From: CAZBEL01 sp964628055
GTDB taxonomy: Bacteria > Fidelibacterota > Marinisomatia > Marinisomatales > TCS56
Length of the DNA stretch: 33,758 bases
Direction of reading: 5' to 3'
Assembly (NCBI GenBank): GCA_964628055.1
Contig: CAZVNL010000026.1
Span: 1-33,758, forward strand
In this document: piece after piece, positions 1 through 8,608 of the stretch
Layout of the letters: every line of letters begins with the position of its first letter
Numbering within the stretch: the first letter of the stretch is position 1
Notes under the pieces: generated by a model
The model's database searches: none
What the model was told of the DNA's origin: nothing
The model's input: only the letters and a program-made list of their open reading frames with translations
Program-made: the position numbers and the translations under genes

Positions 1-52
1 CCCGACACGCGGATTATGATTCCGCTGCTCTAACCAACTGAGCTACTCCGCC
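1..52 (-). tRNA. tRNA-Met (anticodon CAT), 3' part cut off by window edge
   Basis: Read on the minus strand, the sequence begins GGCGGAGTAGCTCAG, followed by a D-loop of the TTGGTTAGAGC type. An anticodon stem GCGGA/TCCGC encloses the loop ATCATAA, so the anticodon is CAT. The variable region has just begun when the window ends, so the T-arm and acceptor 3' strand are missing. The anticodon stem lacks the three G-C pairs typical of initiator tRNA, so this is probably elongator Met. A lysidine-modified tRNA-Ile2 also reads CAT in DNA and cannot be excluded without the rest of the molecule. Confidence 0.9.
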
Positions 53-262
53 AATGGTCACAAAGCGCCGGGAAGAAAGGTGGCGAAAATTAGCTTACCA
101 CCACTGGAAATCCAACTCCATTCCAACGTCCTGAGACTACCCCAAGGGAAGGCCCCTATTACTCCGAGCAGGACCCTTAAATTAAGCAACCCCATAAAAC
201 ATTATCGCGTACCGTTTTATTGTATTTCCCCCGGTTGCCGTGTAATTTTATTCTCCAGATTA

Positions 263-1657
263 ATGAACATAAATACCCGATTCTTCACTTTACATGCTGT
301 GGGGGCTATCTTCGTTTTTCACCTCCTTGCCGGGCAGACAATCGCACCCTTAACCGGGAATCCCTTCGATCTCGACATCGTCCAATTCTGGGGCAGCAAT
401 GGAAAAACCAAAGTGGAAATAAATCAACTAATCCCCAAACGCCTCTTTCGCTGGGCTGAATCCCAAAACGGATTCCAATTCCAGGCCCTGGCCAAAGTTG
501 CAATCCTTCAGGATTCAACCCCCATCCAGCAGGATATATTTCGCCTCATGGATCAGCGTATCGAACGCCCCACCCCCACCGACCTACAAATCAAAATGGC
601 CGCCCTTTCCCGCTTTTATCTCGACCCGGGTACCTACACCGTACAAGCCGAACTGCACGATCTGATCAGTGACCAAACCTACAACCAGAGCAAATCCTTT
701 CAAGTCCGGTCCATCACCTTTGACCGATTAATCCTTAGCGATCTCCTGTTGGCTACCTCTATCATCCCGCGGTACCAAGATACCAGCGATCCTTTCTACA
801 AGAACGGCCTTCAAGTCACTCCCAACGCCTGCTGTATTTACGGATTAGAGATTCCAGTACTCTACATTTATAGCGAGATCTACGGTCTGACCAAAACGGC
901 TGACGGCACCTACACGTTGCGCTATTCCATTTTAGGACCTGACGGGGAGCAACTTCTGCTTCGAGGACCTTTTACCAGGAAGAAACCAGGCGCCTCCAGC
1001 GTGGAATATTTAGGCATCAACATCGTTGCCCTACCCCCCAATTCTTACGCTATCAAACTCCAGGTCACCGACAATGATACCGGCGTTGACGTGACACAAT
1101 CGCACCCCTTTTACGTGTTCAAAAAATCCCGTGTGACGGTTCAGAGAGACGTCGCTGCCGAGTTGAACAGCATGAGCTCGGAAGAATTTCAGCCAATGGT
1201 GAATATAATGGGGTATCTCCTGCCATCGAAATCTTCCCGGGAGCTAAAAAAACTGGCCCGACCGGAACAGGAACGGTGGCTGGTGGCCTACTTCACCCAC
1301 CAGGATACCATTACCAGCACCCCTGAAAATGAATATTACGAACAATTGCACAACCGAATGGAGTACGTGGATTCCCAGTTTTCCACGCAATGGCAACCTG
1401 GATGGAAAACGGATCGGGGACGAGTCTACTTAAAATACGGAATTCCCGACGATATCTTGCAGTCTCCCCCCACCTACGAGACCTATGCCTTCGAAAGATG
1501 GATTTACCGTTACCCCAACAAGGAGTATGAATTCGTCTTCATAGACCAGGAGGGAGAAGAGGAATATATTCTGGTTCATTCGACCCATCCCAACGAGTAC
1601 CAAGATTATGATTGGAAGCAAAAGATATTCAAAGCATATATTAATTTAGACTATTAA
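263..1657 (+). CDS. Secreted GWxTD domain-containing protein
   Basis: This is a 464-residue protein of unknown function from the GWxTD family, which is largely confined to FCB-group bacteria. The naming motif appears as GWKTD at about residues 380-384, followed by RGRVYLKYGIPDD, the usual family continuation. I chose the ATG at 263 over the GTG at 80 because it begins a good signal peptide (MNINTRFF, then a hydrophobic run to about residue 27). The 61 residues upstream look random. No clear Shine-Dalgarno precedes 263, so the start is not certain. The middle of the protein (about residues 60-290) looks like beta-sandwich repeats, with phrases such as 'LDPGTYTVQAELHD' and 'LPPNSYAIKLQVTD'. It probably acts in the periplasm or at the outer membrane. 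gdhA follows after 52 nt. Confidence 0.85.
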   Translation: MNINTRFFTLHAVGAIFVFHLLAGQTIAPLTGNPFDLDIVQFWGSNGKTKVEINQLIPKRLFRWAESQNGFQFQALAKVAILQDSTPIQQDIFRLMDQRIERPTPTDLQIKMAALSRFYLDPGTYTVQAELHDLISDQTYNQSKSFQVRSITFDRLILSDLLLATSIIPRYQDTSDPFYKNGLQVTPNACCIYGLEIPVLYIYSEIYGLTKTADGTYTLRYSILGPDGEQLLLRGPFTRKKPGASSVEYLGINIVALPPNSYAIKLQVTDNDTGVDVTQSHPFYVFKKSRVTVQRDVAAELNSMSSEEFQPMVNIMGYLLPSKSSRELKKLARPEQERWLVAYFTHQDTITSTPENEYYEQLHNRMEYVDSQFSTQWQPGWKTDRGRVYLKYGIPDDILQSPPTYETYAFERWIYRYPNKEYEFVFIDQEGEEEYILVHSTHPNEYQDYDWKQKIFKAYINLDY

Positions 1658-1709
1658 TTTCCGGACCTTTTAATAACCAATATTTTCACCCTCACACAAG
1701 GAGTACAGC

Positions 1710-3047
1710 ATGTATCAATCCATTGAAGAGTTTATGAATAAAGTCATTGCCAAGAACCCAGAGGAAACCGAATTTCATCAAGCTGTCCAGGAAGTGGTAG
1801 AATCCCTATGGGATTACCTCCAGACCCATCCCCATTATCTACACGCCAAGATCTTGGAACGGATCACGGAGCCGGAGCGCGTGGTCATGTTTCGCGTCCC
1901 CTGGTGTAACGACCGGGGGGAGGTGGAAATCAACCGCGGCTACCGCGTGGAGTTCAATTCCGCCATCGGACCTTATAAGGGCGGACTGCGCTTTCACCCC
2001 TCGGTGAACTTAAGTATCCTGAAATTCCTGGGCTTCGAGCAGGTTTTTAAAAACAGCCTTACTACACTGCCCATGGGCGGTGCCAAAGGGGGTTCGGATT
2101 TCGATCCCAAGGGGAAATCGGATAATGAAGTGATGAGTTTTTGCCAGTCCTTTATGACGGAACTCCAGCGCCATATCGGTCCCTTTACTGACGTACCCGC
2201 CGGCGACATTGGTGTCGGGGGACGTGAAATCGGGTTCCTGTTTGGCCAATACAAGCGTATTCGGAACGAGTTCACCGGTGTCTTGACGGGCAAGGGTCTC
2301 AACTGGGGTGGGAGTTTAATCCGTCCCGAGGCTACAGGATACGGCGCCGTCTACTTCGCTGCCGAGATGCTGAAAAAACACCAGGACACCATCGAAGGAA
2401 AGACGGTGGCCATTTCCGGTTCGGGAAATGTGGCCCAACATGCCACGGAAAAGGTCCTCCAGTTAGGGGGCAAGGTTGTGACCCTCTCCGACTCCAACGG
2501 CAGCATTTACGACCCCGACGGAATTGACGAAGAGAAATTAGCTTTTGTCACGGAATTGAAGAATGTGCAACGGGGACGGATTAAAGCGTATGCCGAAAAA
2601 TATGGCTGTGAGTACTGGGAAAACCAGCGTCCCTGGCAGGCCCCATGTGACCTGGCCTTACCCTGCGCCACCCAGAATGAAATCAACGCTGATGAGGCCC
2701 TCACCCTGGTGAAAAACGGCTGTAAATGTGTTGCCGAAGGGGCCAACATGCCCACCGAACCGGGAGCCGTGGACACCTTCCTGGAAAATGGCGTAATCTT
2801 CGGTCCCGGCAAGGCCGCCAACGCCGGTGGTGTGGCCGTCTCAGGACTAGAAATGAGCCAGAACAGCATGCGCCTTTCCTGGCCGTGGGAAGAAGTAGAC
2901 CAACGCCTACATAATATCATGAAGGAAATCCACGAACAGTGCGTTCGCTACGGTTCCGATGGTAAAACGGTGAATTATGTGAAAGGGGCCAACATCGCCG
3001 GTTTCATTAAAGTGGCCGATGCCATGCTGGACCAGGGCGTGGTCTAA
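1710..3047 (+). CDS. gdhA: Glutamate dehydrogenase, hexameric, probably NADP(H)-dependent
   Basis: The enzyme reversibly aminates 2-oxoglutarate to L-glutamate in the cytoplasm. At 445 residues it has the normal length for the bacterial hexameric family. Visible motifs are the substrate-binding segment KGGLRFHPSVN (about 90-100), the active-site segment PMGGAKGGSDFDPKG with catalytic Lys126, and PAGDIGVGGREIG with Asp166. The dinucleotide-binding GSGNVAQ lies at about 237-243. The overall sequence resembles the NADP-type biosynthetic enzymes, though coenzyme preference is inferred from similarity. The start is supported by AAGGAG six bases upstream. It faces the large minus-strand gene that ends at 3200. 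Confidence 0.97.
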   Translation: MYQSIEEFMNKVIAKNPEETEFHQAVQEVVESLWDYLQTHPHYLHAKILERITEPERVVMFRVPWCNDRGEVEINRGYRVEFNSAIGPYKGGLRFHPSVNLSILKFLGFEQVFKNSLTTLPMGGAKGGSDFDPKGKSDNEVMSFCQSFMTELQRHIGPFTDVPAGDIGVGGREIGFLFGQYKRIRNEFTGVLTGKGLNWGGSLIRPEATGYGAVYFAAEMLKKHQDTIEGKTVAISGSGNVAQHATEKVLQLGGKVVTLSDSNGSIYDPDGIDEEKLAFVTELKNVQRGRIKAYAEKYGCEYWENQRPWQAPCDLALPCATQNEINADEALTLVKNGCKCVAEGANMPTEPGAVDTFLENGVIFGPGKAANAGGVAVSGLEMSQNSMRLSWPWEEVDQRLHNIMKEIHEQCVRYGSDGKTVNYVKGANIAGFIKVADAMLDQGVV

Positions 3048-3076
3048 AAAACACGCATAAAACGTGCGGTAGTCCC

Positions 3077-3097
3077 CCGCCAGGCGGTATTAACCGC
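3077..3097. other. Two mutually exclusive small hairpins after gdhA
   Basis: CCGC-CAG-GCGG (3077-3087) and GCGGT-ATTA-ACCGC (3084-3097) share the GCGG segment, so only one can form at a time. They lie 30-50 nt after the gdhA stop, in the convergent gap. There is no T-run after either, so a standard intrinsic terminator is not supported. They may simply be 3'-end structures that protect or end the message. Confidence 0.35.
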
Positions 3098-3199
3098 GAA
3101 TAGGAGGGTGATCATAGCCAGGAACGCTTAGGCTATAAAAAGGAAAATTATTCGGAAAATAAAGAAACTAACGCTGGTTAATTAACATAGGAGGGGTGG

Positions 3200-6190
3200 T
3201 TAAATCCCTGACGCTTCTTGTTCATTCATCATTTCTTCATCGGTCAGTCGCGGTTTTAGAATTAGCCCCTCACCCGTTTGCCCGTTAATGTTCACCAAGA
3301 GGGGTTTATCGGTGTGAAACCAGGTAGTGAAATGTCCCTGCTTCACCACGGGCTGTTGTTTCAACCACGGGAAGTCGGGCCAATCCTGCTTTTTACCAAA
3401 GTCGACGGTAAAATAACCCAGGCGCATGCTGGTGATATTCTGGAAAAAATGGCTCCCAAAGGAGGGATCGATGGGCAACTGCTCCAGACCCAGTTCGACG
3501 ATGACCCGGGCATGGTTGATTTGGTTCCAATTCACGGGAATTCCCAACCATGGATCGGCTGAACCCCACCGGCCCGGCCCGATCAAGAGATACGGCCGGT
3601 CATCCCCCAACTCCCGGTTGAAGGCTTCCACTTCCCGGGCCATCTCCATCGTCTTCGAAGCCCGAAAACGGTGGGGATCTACGAAGATAATATCCTGAAT
3701 ATTGTCCATAGTCCCGTTCCCCAGGGTCAAAGAACTGTGGCACAATATTTCTTCTTGGGAAACGGACTTGAGACCATGCTCCACCTCCACCGTACTTACC
3801 ATGGGCCGGATTTGTAAAAGGTAAAATTCAGGCTTCCGCGACTGGTCCTCGTAAAGATTCACCGCAAATTCCAATTCCACCTCGCAGCCTAAGCCCTCCT
3901 TACCCATTTCCAATAAATCTATTAAGATATCTGCTAGGGGAAACAGGTTCCACTTGAGAATAGGGGCAAAGGTAATGACTCGGGTACCCGAATACTGCAG
4001 CGAATCCCGGATCACATCATCCTCAATAGACACGACGCTGCCACACCAAGCCAGGGTGCCATCCTCTTCCGCCACACTCAAAGGATACGAATGCAGGTTG
4101 GACTCCACGCCTCCTTTCAACGTATCGATCTTCTTATTCAGGTCCAGGGCGAAAAACGAATTTTGAGAATTATTCAAGGTAGCCTTTACAGAGTAATATT
4201 GGGGTAGGATAGTGGGGTATTTCGGTGAAATCCGCAGGGCCTTGCCCCCCTCCACCACGGTTCGTCCTAACCCCAACGCCAAATGAGCCACCCCTTCATC
4301 GCGTTTCATATAGGAAACCGGGTAATAGTTTAGACTCAGGGCGGTGCCACTAATAACCGGATAGAAACGGGAGCCATACTTGCGACCGATCAATTCCATG
4401 ATAATGACCGCCATTTTTTCCTCCACCTGGCGGTGAATTGAGGAGCCGATAAAAGACTTCGGTTCCTGGAAAAAAGTAGAGGCATACACGCGCTTTACCG
4501 CTTCGCATAATTGTTTTAAACGGCGTTTTTCACTGGAACTATTGTTAGGTAGCATGTAAGTGGCATACAGACCAGCCAGGGGTTGATACTGGGAATCTTC
4601 CAACATGCTGGAAGAGCGCACCGCCAGCGGATAGTGCACGGCTGCCAGAACCGATTTCAGAGATTCTACTAAAGGTTCAGGTAACGGTGCCCTTAAAAAG
4701 GCACGCTCTATTTCACGATTGGAGATGTTCTTAAAAGCCACGTCCCAGAGTTTGTTTTCTTCCATGAATTGATCAAAGGCGTCGGTTCCGATAACAGCCA
4801 CCTTTGGAACCCGAATTATAACCTCTGGATAGCGCTGCCGCAAGTCCGACTTGAAGAGTAGGGAATTGGCAAACGCCAAACCGCGGGCTTTGCCTCCCAA
4901 CGATCCAGATGCCAAACGAGTGTAGGTCTCTTCCGCATCGTGATATTTCCCGGAGAACTCGATGACCAGGCCGCTGCGCTTGGAGCGAATCGTCTTTTCG
5001 ATGGAAGTTTGTAAAAACTCCCGCAACTCATCCAGGCGATCGAAATCAGAAACTTGCAGCGGCCGAAACCGGCTGGCTAATTGAAACTCCCCCCGGGCGG
5101 CCAACCAGTTGGAAAAATGATTGCTGTTGGCATGGAAAACCAGCGATTCATCGGGAATGGTTTTCAACGCTTCTAAAAGGGAGGGTAGATCGGTGGCCCG
5201 GAAGAAGATCTCATCCTTGTCATTTCGAAAAATAAAATCACCAAACCCGAAATTGGTAACGATGAACTCCCGTAAATCCTGAAGTAAGGTGGGGGATTCC
5301 TTGTATAGAAAGTGGGTATGGAGCTTCTCAGCCAATTCACGGTTCTTTTGATGCCGGGATTGCAGCATGATGGGCATGTGGGGGTCTAATTTCCGCACCC
5401 ATTCAATAAAGGCCCCTCCCGCCATAGGGTCGGGTTGACCATCCCGGGGGAATCGAATGTCGGAAATAATCCCCAACATGTGGGTCCGGTAATGCTTGTA
5501 GAACTTCTCCGCCTCCTCGTAAGTTGAGACAAGGAGAATTTTCGGTCGGCCCCGCTTGTGGAGCATGCGCTCCGTGTCGTGTAAACTCTTCTCCACCAAA
5601 CTCTTCATGTGGTAAGTGATTTCCTTATAAATCATGGGTAAAATCGTTGAATAAAAGCGCGGAGAATCCTCGATAAACAGAATGCAACGCACATCCCCCT
5701 TCTTCACGTCTCGTTTCACGTTCATCCGGTCCTCGATATATTTCACGATGGCCAAAAAGACATTGGCGCTACCCGACCAGATAAAGACCTTGTCGATGGT
5801 GGAATGGGTCAACCCTTTCGGTAACTGCTTGATTTCCGACTCGTCGAAGGCCAATAGAATAACCGGTTTACTGGAATATTTTTCTTTAATCTTGGCGGCA
5901 AAAACCAGGGGGGACATATCCTGCAGACGCATCATGACGATAATCAAATCAAACTTGCGTTTCGATATCATTTTGAAGGCGTTGCTGGCCGTATACGCCG
6001 GCCATACGCGGGGAGCATTGGACAAATCCATCCCCATGTACTCGTGTAGAATCTGTTCCGTTAACCGACCGTCTTCTTCCAAAACAAAATGGTCATAAGG
6101 GCTGGCCACTAAAAGAATTTCATGGACCCGATGCAGGATTAGGTCTTGAAGCTTAAGCTTGTCCGCCGGTGTGATCTTGGTGGTTTCCAT
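3200..6190 (-). CDS. Receiver-domain / PEP-synthase-type ATP-binding fusion protein
   Basis: This is a 996-residue cytoplasmic protein. Residues about 20-155 look like a degenerate receiver fold. Residues about 166-312 look like an intact receiver, with acidic Asp175 (FIEDS), likely phosphoacceptor Asp244 (IISDIRF), Ser278 and Lys297 (LYKES). From about 425 to 800 there is a pyruvate phosphate dikinase/PEP synthase N-terminal ATP-binding domain: SLGGKARGLAF (430-440), PLAVRSSSMLEDS (521-533) and the end motif LLQIRPM (791-797). The phosphohistidine swivelling domain and the PEP/pyruvate barrel of true PEP synthases are absent. Instead there is a distinct C-terminal region with GPGRWGSADPWLGIPVNW (871-888). 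Related long proteins occur in Bacteroidetes and Chlorobi, generally annotated only as PEP/pyruvate-binding, and the reaction is unknown. The ATG at 6190 lacks a close Shine-Dalgarno. Confidence 0.85.
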   Translation of the reverse strand: METTKITPADKLKLQDLILHRVHEILLVASPYDHFVLEEDGRLTEQILHEYMGMDLSNAPRVWPAYTASNAFKMISKRKFDLIIVMMRLQDMSPLVFAAKIKEKYSSKPVILLAFDESEIKQLPKGLTHSTIDKVFIWSGSANVFLAIVKYIEDRMNVKRDVKKGDVRCILFIEDSPRFYSTILPMIYKEITYHMKSLVEKSLHDTERMLHKRGRPKILLVSTYEEAEKFYKHYRTHMLGIISDIRFPRDGQPDPMAGGAFIEWVRKLDPHMPIMLQSRHQKNRELAEKLHTHFLYKESPTLLQDLREFIVTNFGFGDFIFRNDKDEIFFRATDLPSLLEALKTIPDESLVFHANSNHFSNWLAARGEFQLASRFRPLQVSDFDRLDELREFLQTSIEKTIRSKRSGLVIEFSGKYHDAEETYTRLASGSLGGKARGLAFANSLLFKSDLRQRYPEVIIRVPKVAVIGTDAFDQFMEENKLWDVAFKNISNREIERAFLRAPLPEPLVESLKSVLAAVHYPLAVRSSSMLEDSQYQPLAGLYATYMLPNNSSSEKRRLKQLCEAVKRVYASTFFQEPKSFIGSSIHRQVEEKMAVIIMELIGRKYGSRFYPVISGTALSLNYYPVSYMKRDEGVAHLALGLGRTVVEGGKALRISPKYPTILPQYYSVKATLNNSQNSFFALDLNKKIDTLKGGVESNLHSYPLSVAEEDGTLAWCGSVVSIEDDVIRDSLQYSGTRVITFAPILKWNLFPLADILIDLLEMGKEGLGCEVELEFAVNLYEDQSRKPEFYLLQIRPMVSTVEVEHGLKSVSQEEILCHSSLTLGNGTMDNIQDIIFVDPHRFRASKTMEMAREVEAFNRELGDDRPYLLIGPGRWGSADPWLGIPVNWNQINHARVIVELGLEQLPIDPSFGSHFFQNITSMRLGYFTVDFGKKQDWPDFPWLKQQPVVKQGHFTTWFHTDKPLLVNINGQTGEGLILKPRLTDEEMMNEQEASGI

Positions 6191-6531
6191 TTTTTAAAAA
6201 TTACACCACTTCCTCGTTTCAACCTATTAAAAAGCGTGCACTTTTTGACCTTACACTATTTCTTTTGCATCTCTTATTTATAGAGGCTACATTCCATATG
6301 CGGGAATTATAATAGGGGAAAGTCAAATATTTGGATAAGGATTAGGGAATGGGAAGAACCTGCCCATTTTAACATTGTGCTTTTACTGTGTTCCCACCTA
6401 TTTCCCATGCATGTATTTAGACTAAAGGACCAAGTCCAGCAAAGGTGGTTATAGTTACCACGGCAACTCAGTACAAGCCTATCGGCACCACCGGTAATAA
6501 TGCGTTAAATATCGCCTAAAAGGAGGTCGTT
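6191..6531. other. Intergenic gap between divergent genes
   Basis: This A+T-rich stretch separates the minus-strand receiver/PPDK-like gene from the decayed plus-strand gene, so it should contain the promoters of both. I see no convincing -35/-10 pair, RNA gene or ORF. The only clear signal is AAAGGAGGT at about 6519-6527, a near-ideal ribosome-binding site for the ATG at 6532. Confidence 0.5.
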
Positions 6532-8391
6532 ATGCAATCAATCGACCGAGTTTATTTAAAAACGGTACAACTTCTGTTTATGCTTGGCACTATTACTTTC
6601 GCTGACACAACGCCGGGGCCCGTCATACACGCACCCCAAGTTCCCTCGTTTCTACATGTCTACCGGTTTACTACCGTCAAGATGAATATCTTCACAACCG
6701 AATTGGCTGAGATGCAACCCTGGTTTTTCAGTCGCTTATTGCTTAATCCGGCCATCATTACGGATCTTGAACATCCCCGGTTTTACATTGACTTGTACAA
6801 CGACAAAAAAACTCCGTTACATAAATTTACCATACCAGAACATCCCTCACCTCCTTCTGATTATTTAAGCTACGCTTTCCAGAGTATAACGGAGCAATAT
6901 TCTGTGCCCCACGCTGGCTGTCAAACACCTCCATAAATACCATGGATTCCCAACCCCTGTACAGCGGCTGCTTGGTTAACCAAACTCTCACCACGGTTCT
7001 ACCTGGGTCTATTCAACCGCCTCGCCATCGATTATGGTGCCTATTTAACCACAAACAATAACCAATACTAGGGTAATTACTATGGGCACTTGTACGCCAA
7101 TGCCTATGACGAGATTCCACCGGAGCCCTCCACTCTGGCACTGGATAAAAACCAACAAAATATGGCAATATCCAAAACCAGGTTATCTTAGGTTACACCC
7201 TATCATCGTCCCTGCGTTTGGGTATTAAGGTTTCTCAGAACCTCTATACCAACAAGGGGAATATTTTTGATTCAATTTCGAAGAAGTACCCCCATTCCAC
7301 TATCAACAATTTGGACGATGATCATCTCGATATAAATGGTAAAATTATGAAATCGGTGCCGGAGTCCAGTATAAACCAAACCGGGATGTGACCTGGGGAA
7401 TAGCCGGCAACCTGGGCTTTGGTGCAAGCAGAGAACAGCGGACATTGTTGGATACGGCCTATTCCCGTTTTGAGTTAGCGTCTGATATTACCTACTTCAA
7501 CTCCCACTATTTTCATAGCCAACGATATAATAACTTAAAAAATGATGGTACTAGTCGCCCTTTCACAATCAATTGTGAAAAGCAAATAAGTCCTTATTTT
7601 ACTATCAGTTCTGCATTCTCCATAAAATAGAATACCGGAGAATTAACCGGTTCTGTAGTCGCCCAGGATACTGCCTATTGGGATCGCGTTTATAATGCCT
7701 GGGACTACAATTCCGACGTTTACTATAAACAATACGACCAATATTGGTCGCAACATGAATATGACGTAGAAGGTGACGGAACCTAAAAGTGGTCTCACCA
7801 GTCATGGTTTTTTTATCGGGAGGGTATCATCCCTCCGGGACATGGGGCTCTTTCTTGGGAATATACCTGGTGCGGGAATATTATAACCGTACAATTACAG
7901 AGACTAAAGACTTTCGGGGGGAATATTGGTACAAACGCACCCTGCATTTCAACGAAACCGGGTATAACCTATCCGAATATTCCCAAAACTTTTCTCTAGT
8001 TCAGAAAGGGACGGAGTAGCGAGCCATCATTCTTCTAAGTGGCGAAATGCGCTTGACCAAGGAGTTGAAATTAATCGCCGGCTCGGAACTACACCTTGCC
8101 ATTTCCGATTCCAAAGAAACAGTGGATATCCTATATCCCCCTAAATACTCAATAGAGATTCATAACGGCGCGATTTCCTATGAAGTGTTAGAAGTGAACA
8201 GGGTTGAAGTCTATGGGAACGATCCACCACGGGAGTTGAAACGATTTACCCAAAATGTTGCCGGCATCGTCTATCAGCCGGTGGAACATCTTACTATTCA
8301 GGTTAAACTGCAGGGAGCGTTTTTCTCCCCTTCCAGTTGGGTCTTCGGTTTCCAGTGGGAATCACTGATACCGCGTGGCAATGCTCATTAA
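6532..8391 (+). pseudogene. Decayed gene for a secreted, probably outer-membrane beta-barrel protein
   Basis: The region reads as one protein of about 620 codons broken by several lesions. It starts with a perfect Shine-Dalgarno and a signal peptide (MQSIDRVYLKTVQLLFMLG...FAD). It runs in frame 1 with stops at 6934-6936 and 7069-7071, with plausible protein on both sides ('RFYLGLFNRLAIDYGAYLTT'). It shifts to frame 3 near 7160 ('VILGYTLSSSLRLGIKVSQN') and to frame 2 near 7340 ('YEIGAGVQYKPNRDVTWGIA'). It then meets stops at 7628-7630 and 7784-7786, returns to frame 1 near 7790, and has another stop at 8017-8019 before ending at 8391. Alternating aromatic/polar strands and phrases such as 'GAGVQYKPN' suggest a beta-barrel. 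I cannot name the family. Sequencing error alone is unlikely to give this many lesions while the flanking genes are intact. Confidence 0.75.
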
Positions 8392-8608
8392 TGAAGTCAG
8401 GAGTGTTCGTTAGCGAACGCAATACCTGGGTTACATATTTGACATACTGCAGTTAAGGTTAGACACTGATAATAACGTATCCCAACCAGCGAAAATAGGA
8501 AACAATCTTGGCCCCGAACAGCAAAACCGGACTCAGATGTTACCAACAATTATTTTCGATTTATAAGATAGGCATCATTACCCTAAGTTGGTTTAACAGT
8601 TCCCCCGT

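Noticed and set aside
80..262. N-terminal extension of the GWxTD protein from the GTG at 80
   Set aside because: The extra 61 residues have no family character and would bury the signal peptide that begins at 263.
2507..2920. A 137-codon minus-strand frame over gdhA
   Set aside because: It is opposite the conserved C-terminal half of glutamate dehydrogenase and has no independent support.
5682..6098. A 138-codon plus-strand frame over the receiver/PPDK-like gene
   Set aside because: It is antisense to conserved receiver-domain sequence, with no ribosome-binding site and no domain.
3200..6190. Standard PEP synthase or pyruvate phosphate dikinase
   Set aside because: Only the ATP-binding part matches. 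There is no phosphohistidine motif or PEP-binding barrel, and the N-terminus is receiver-like.
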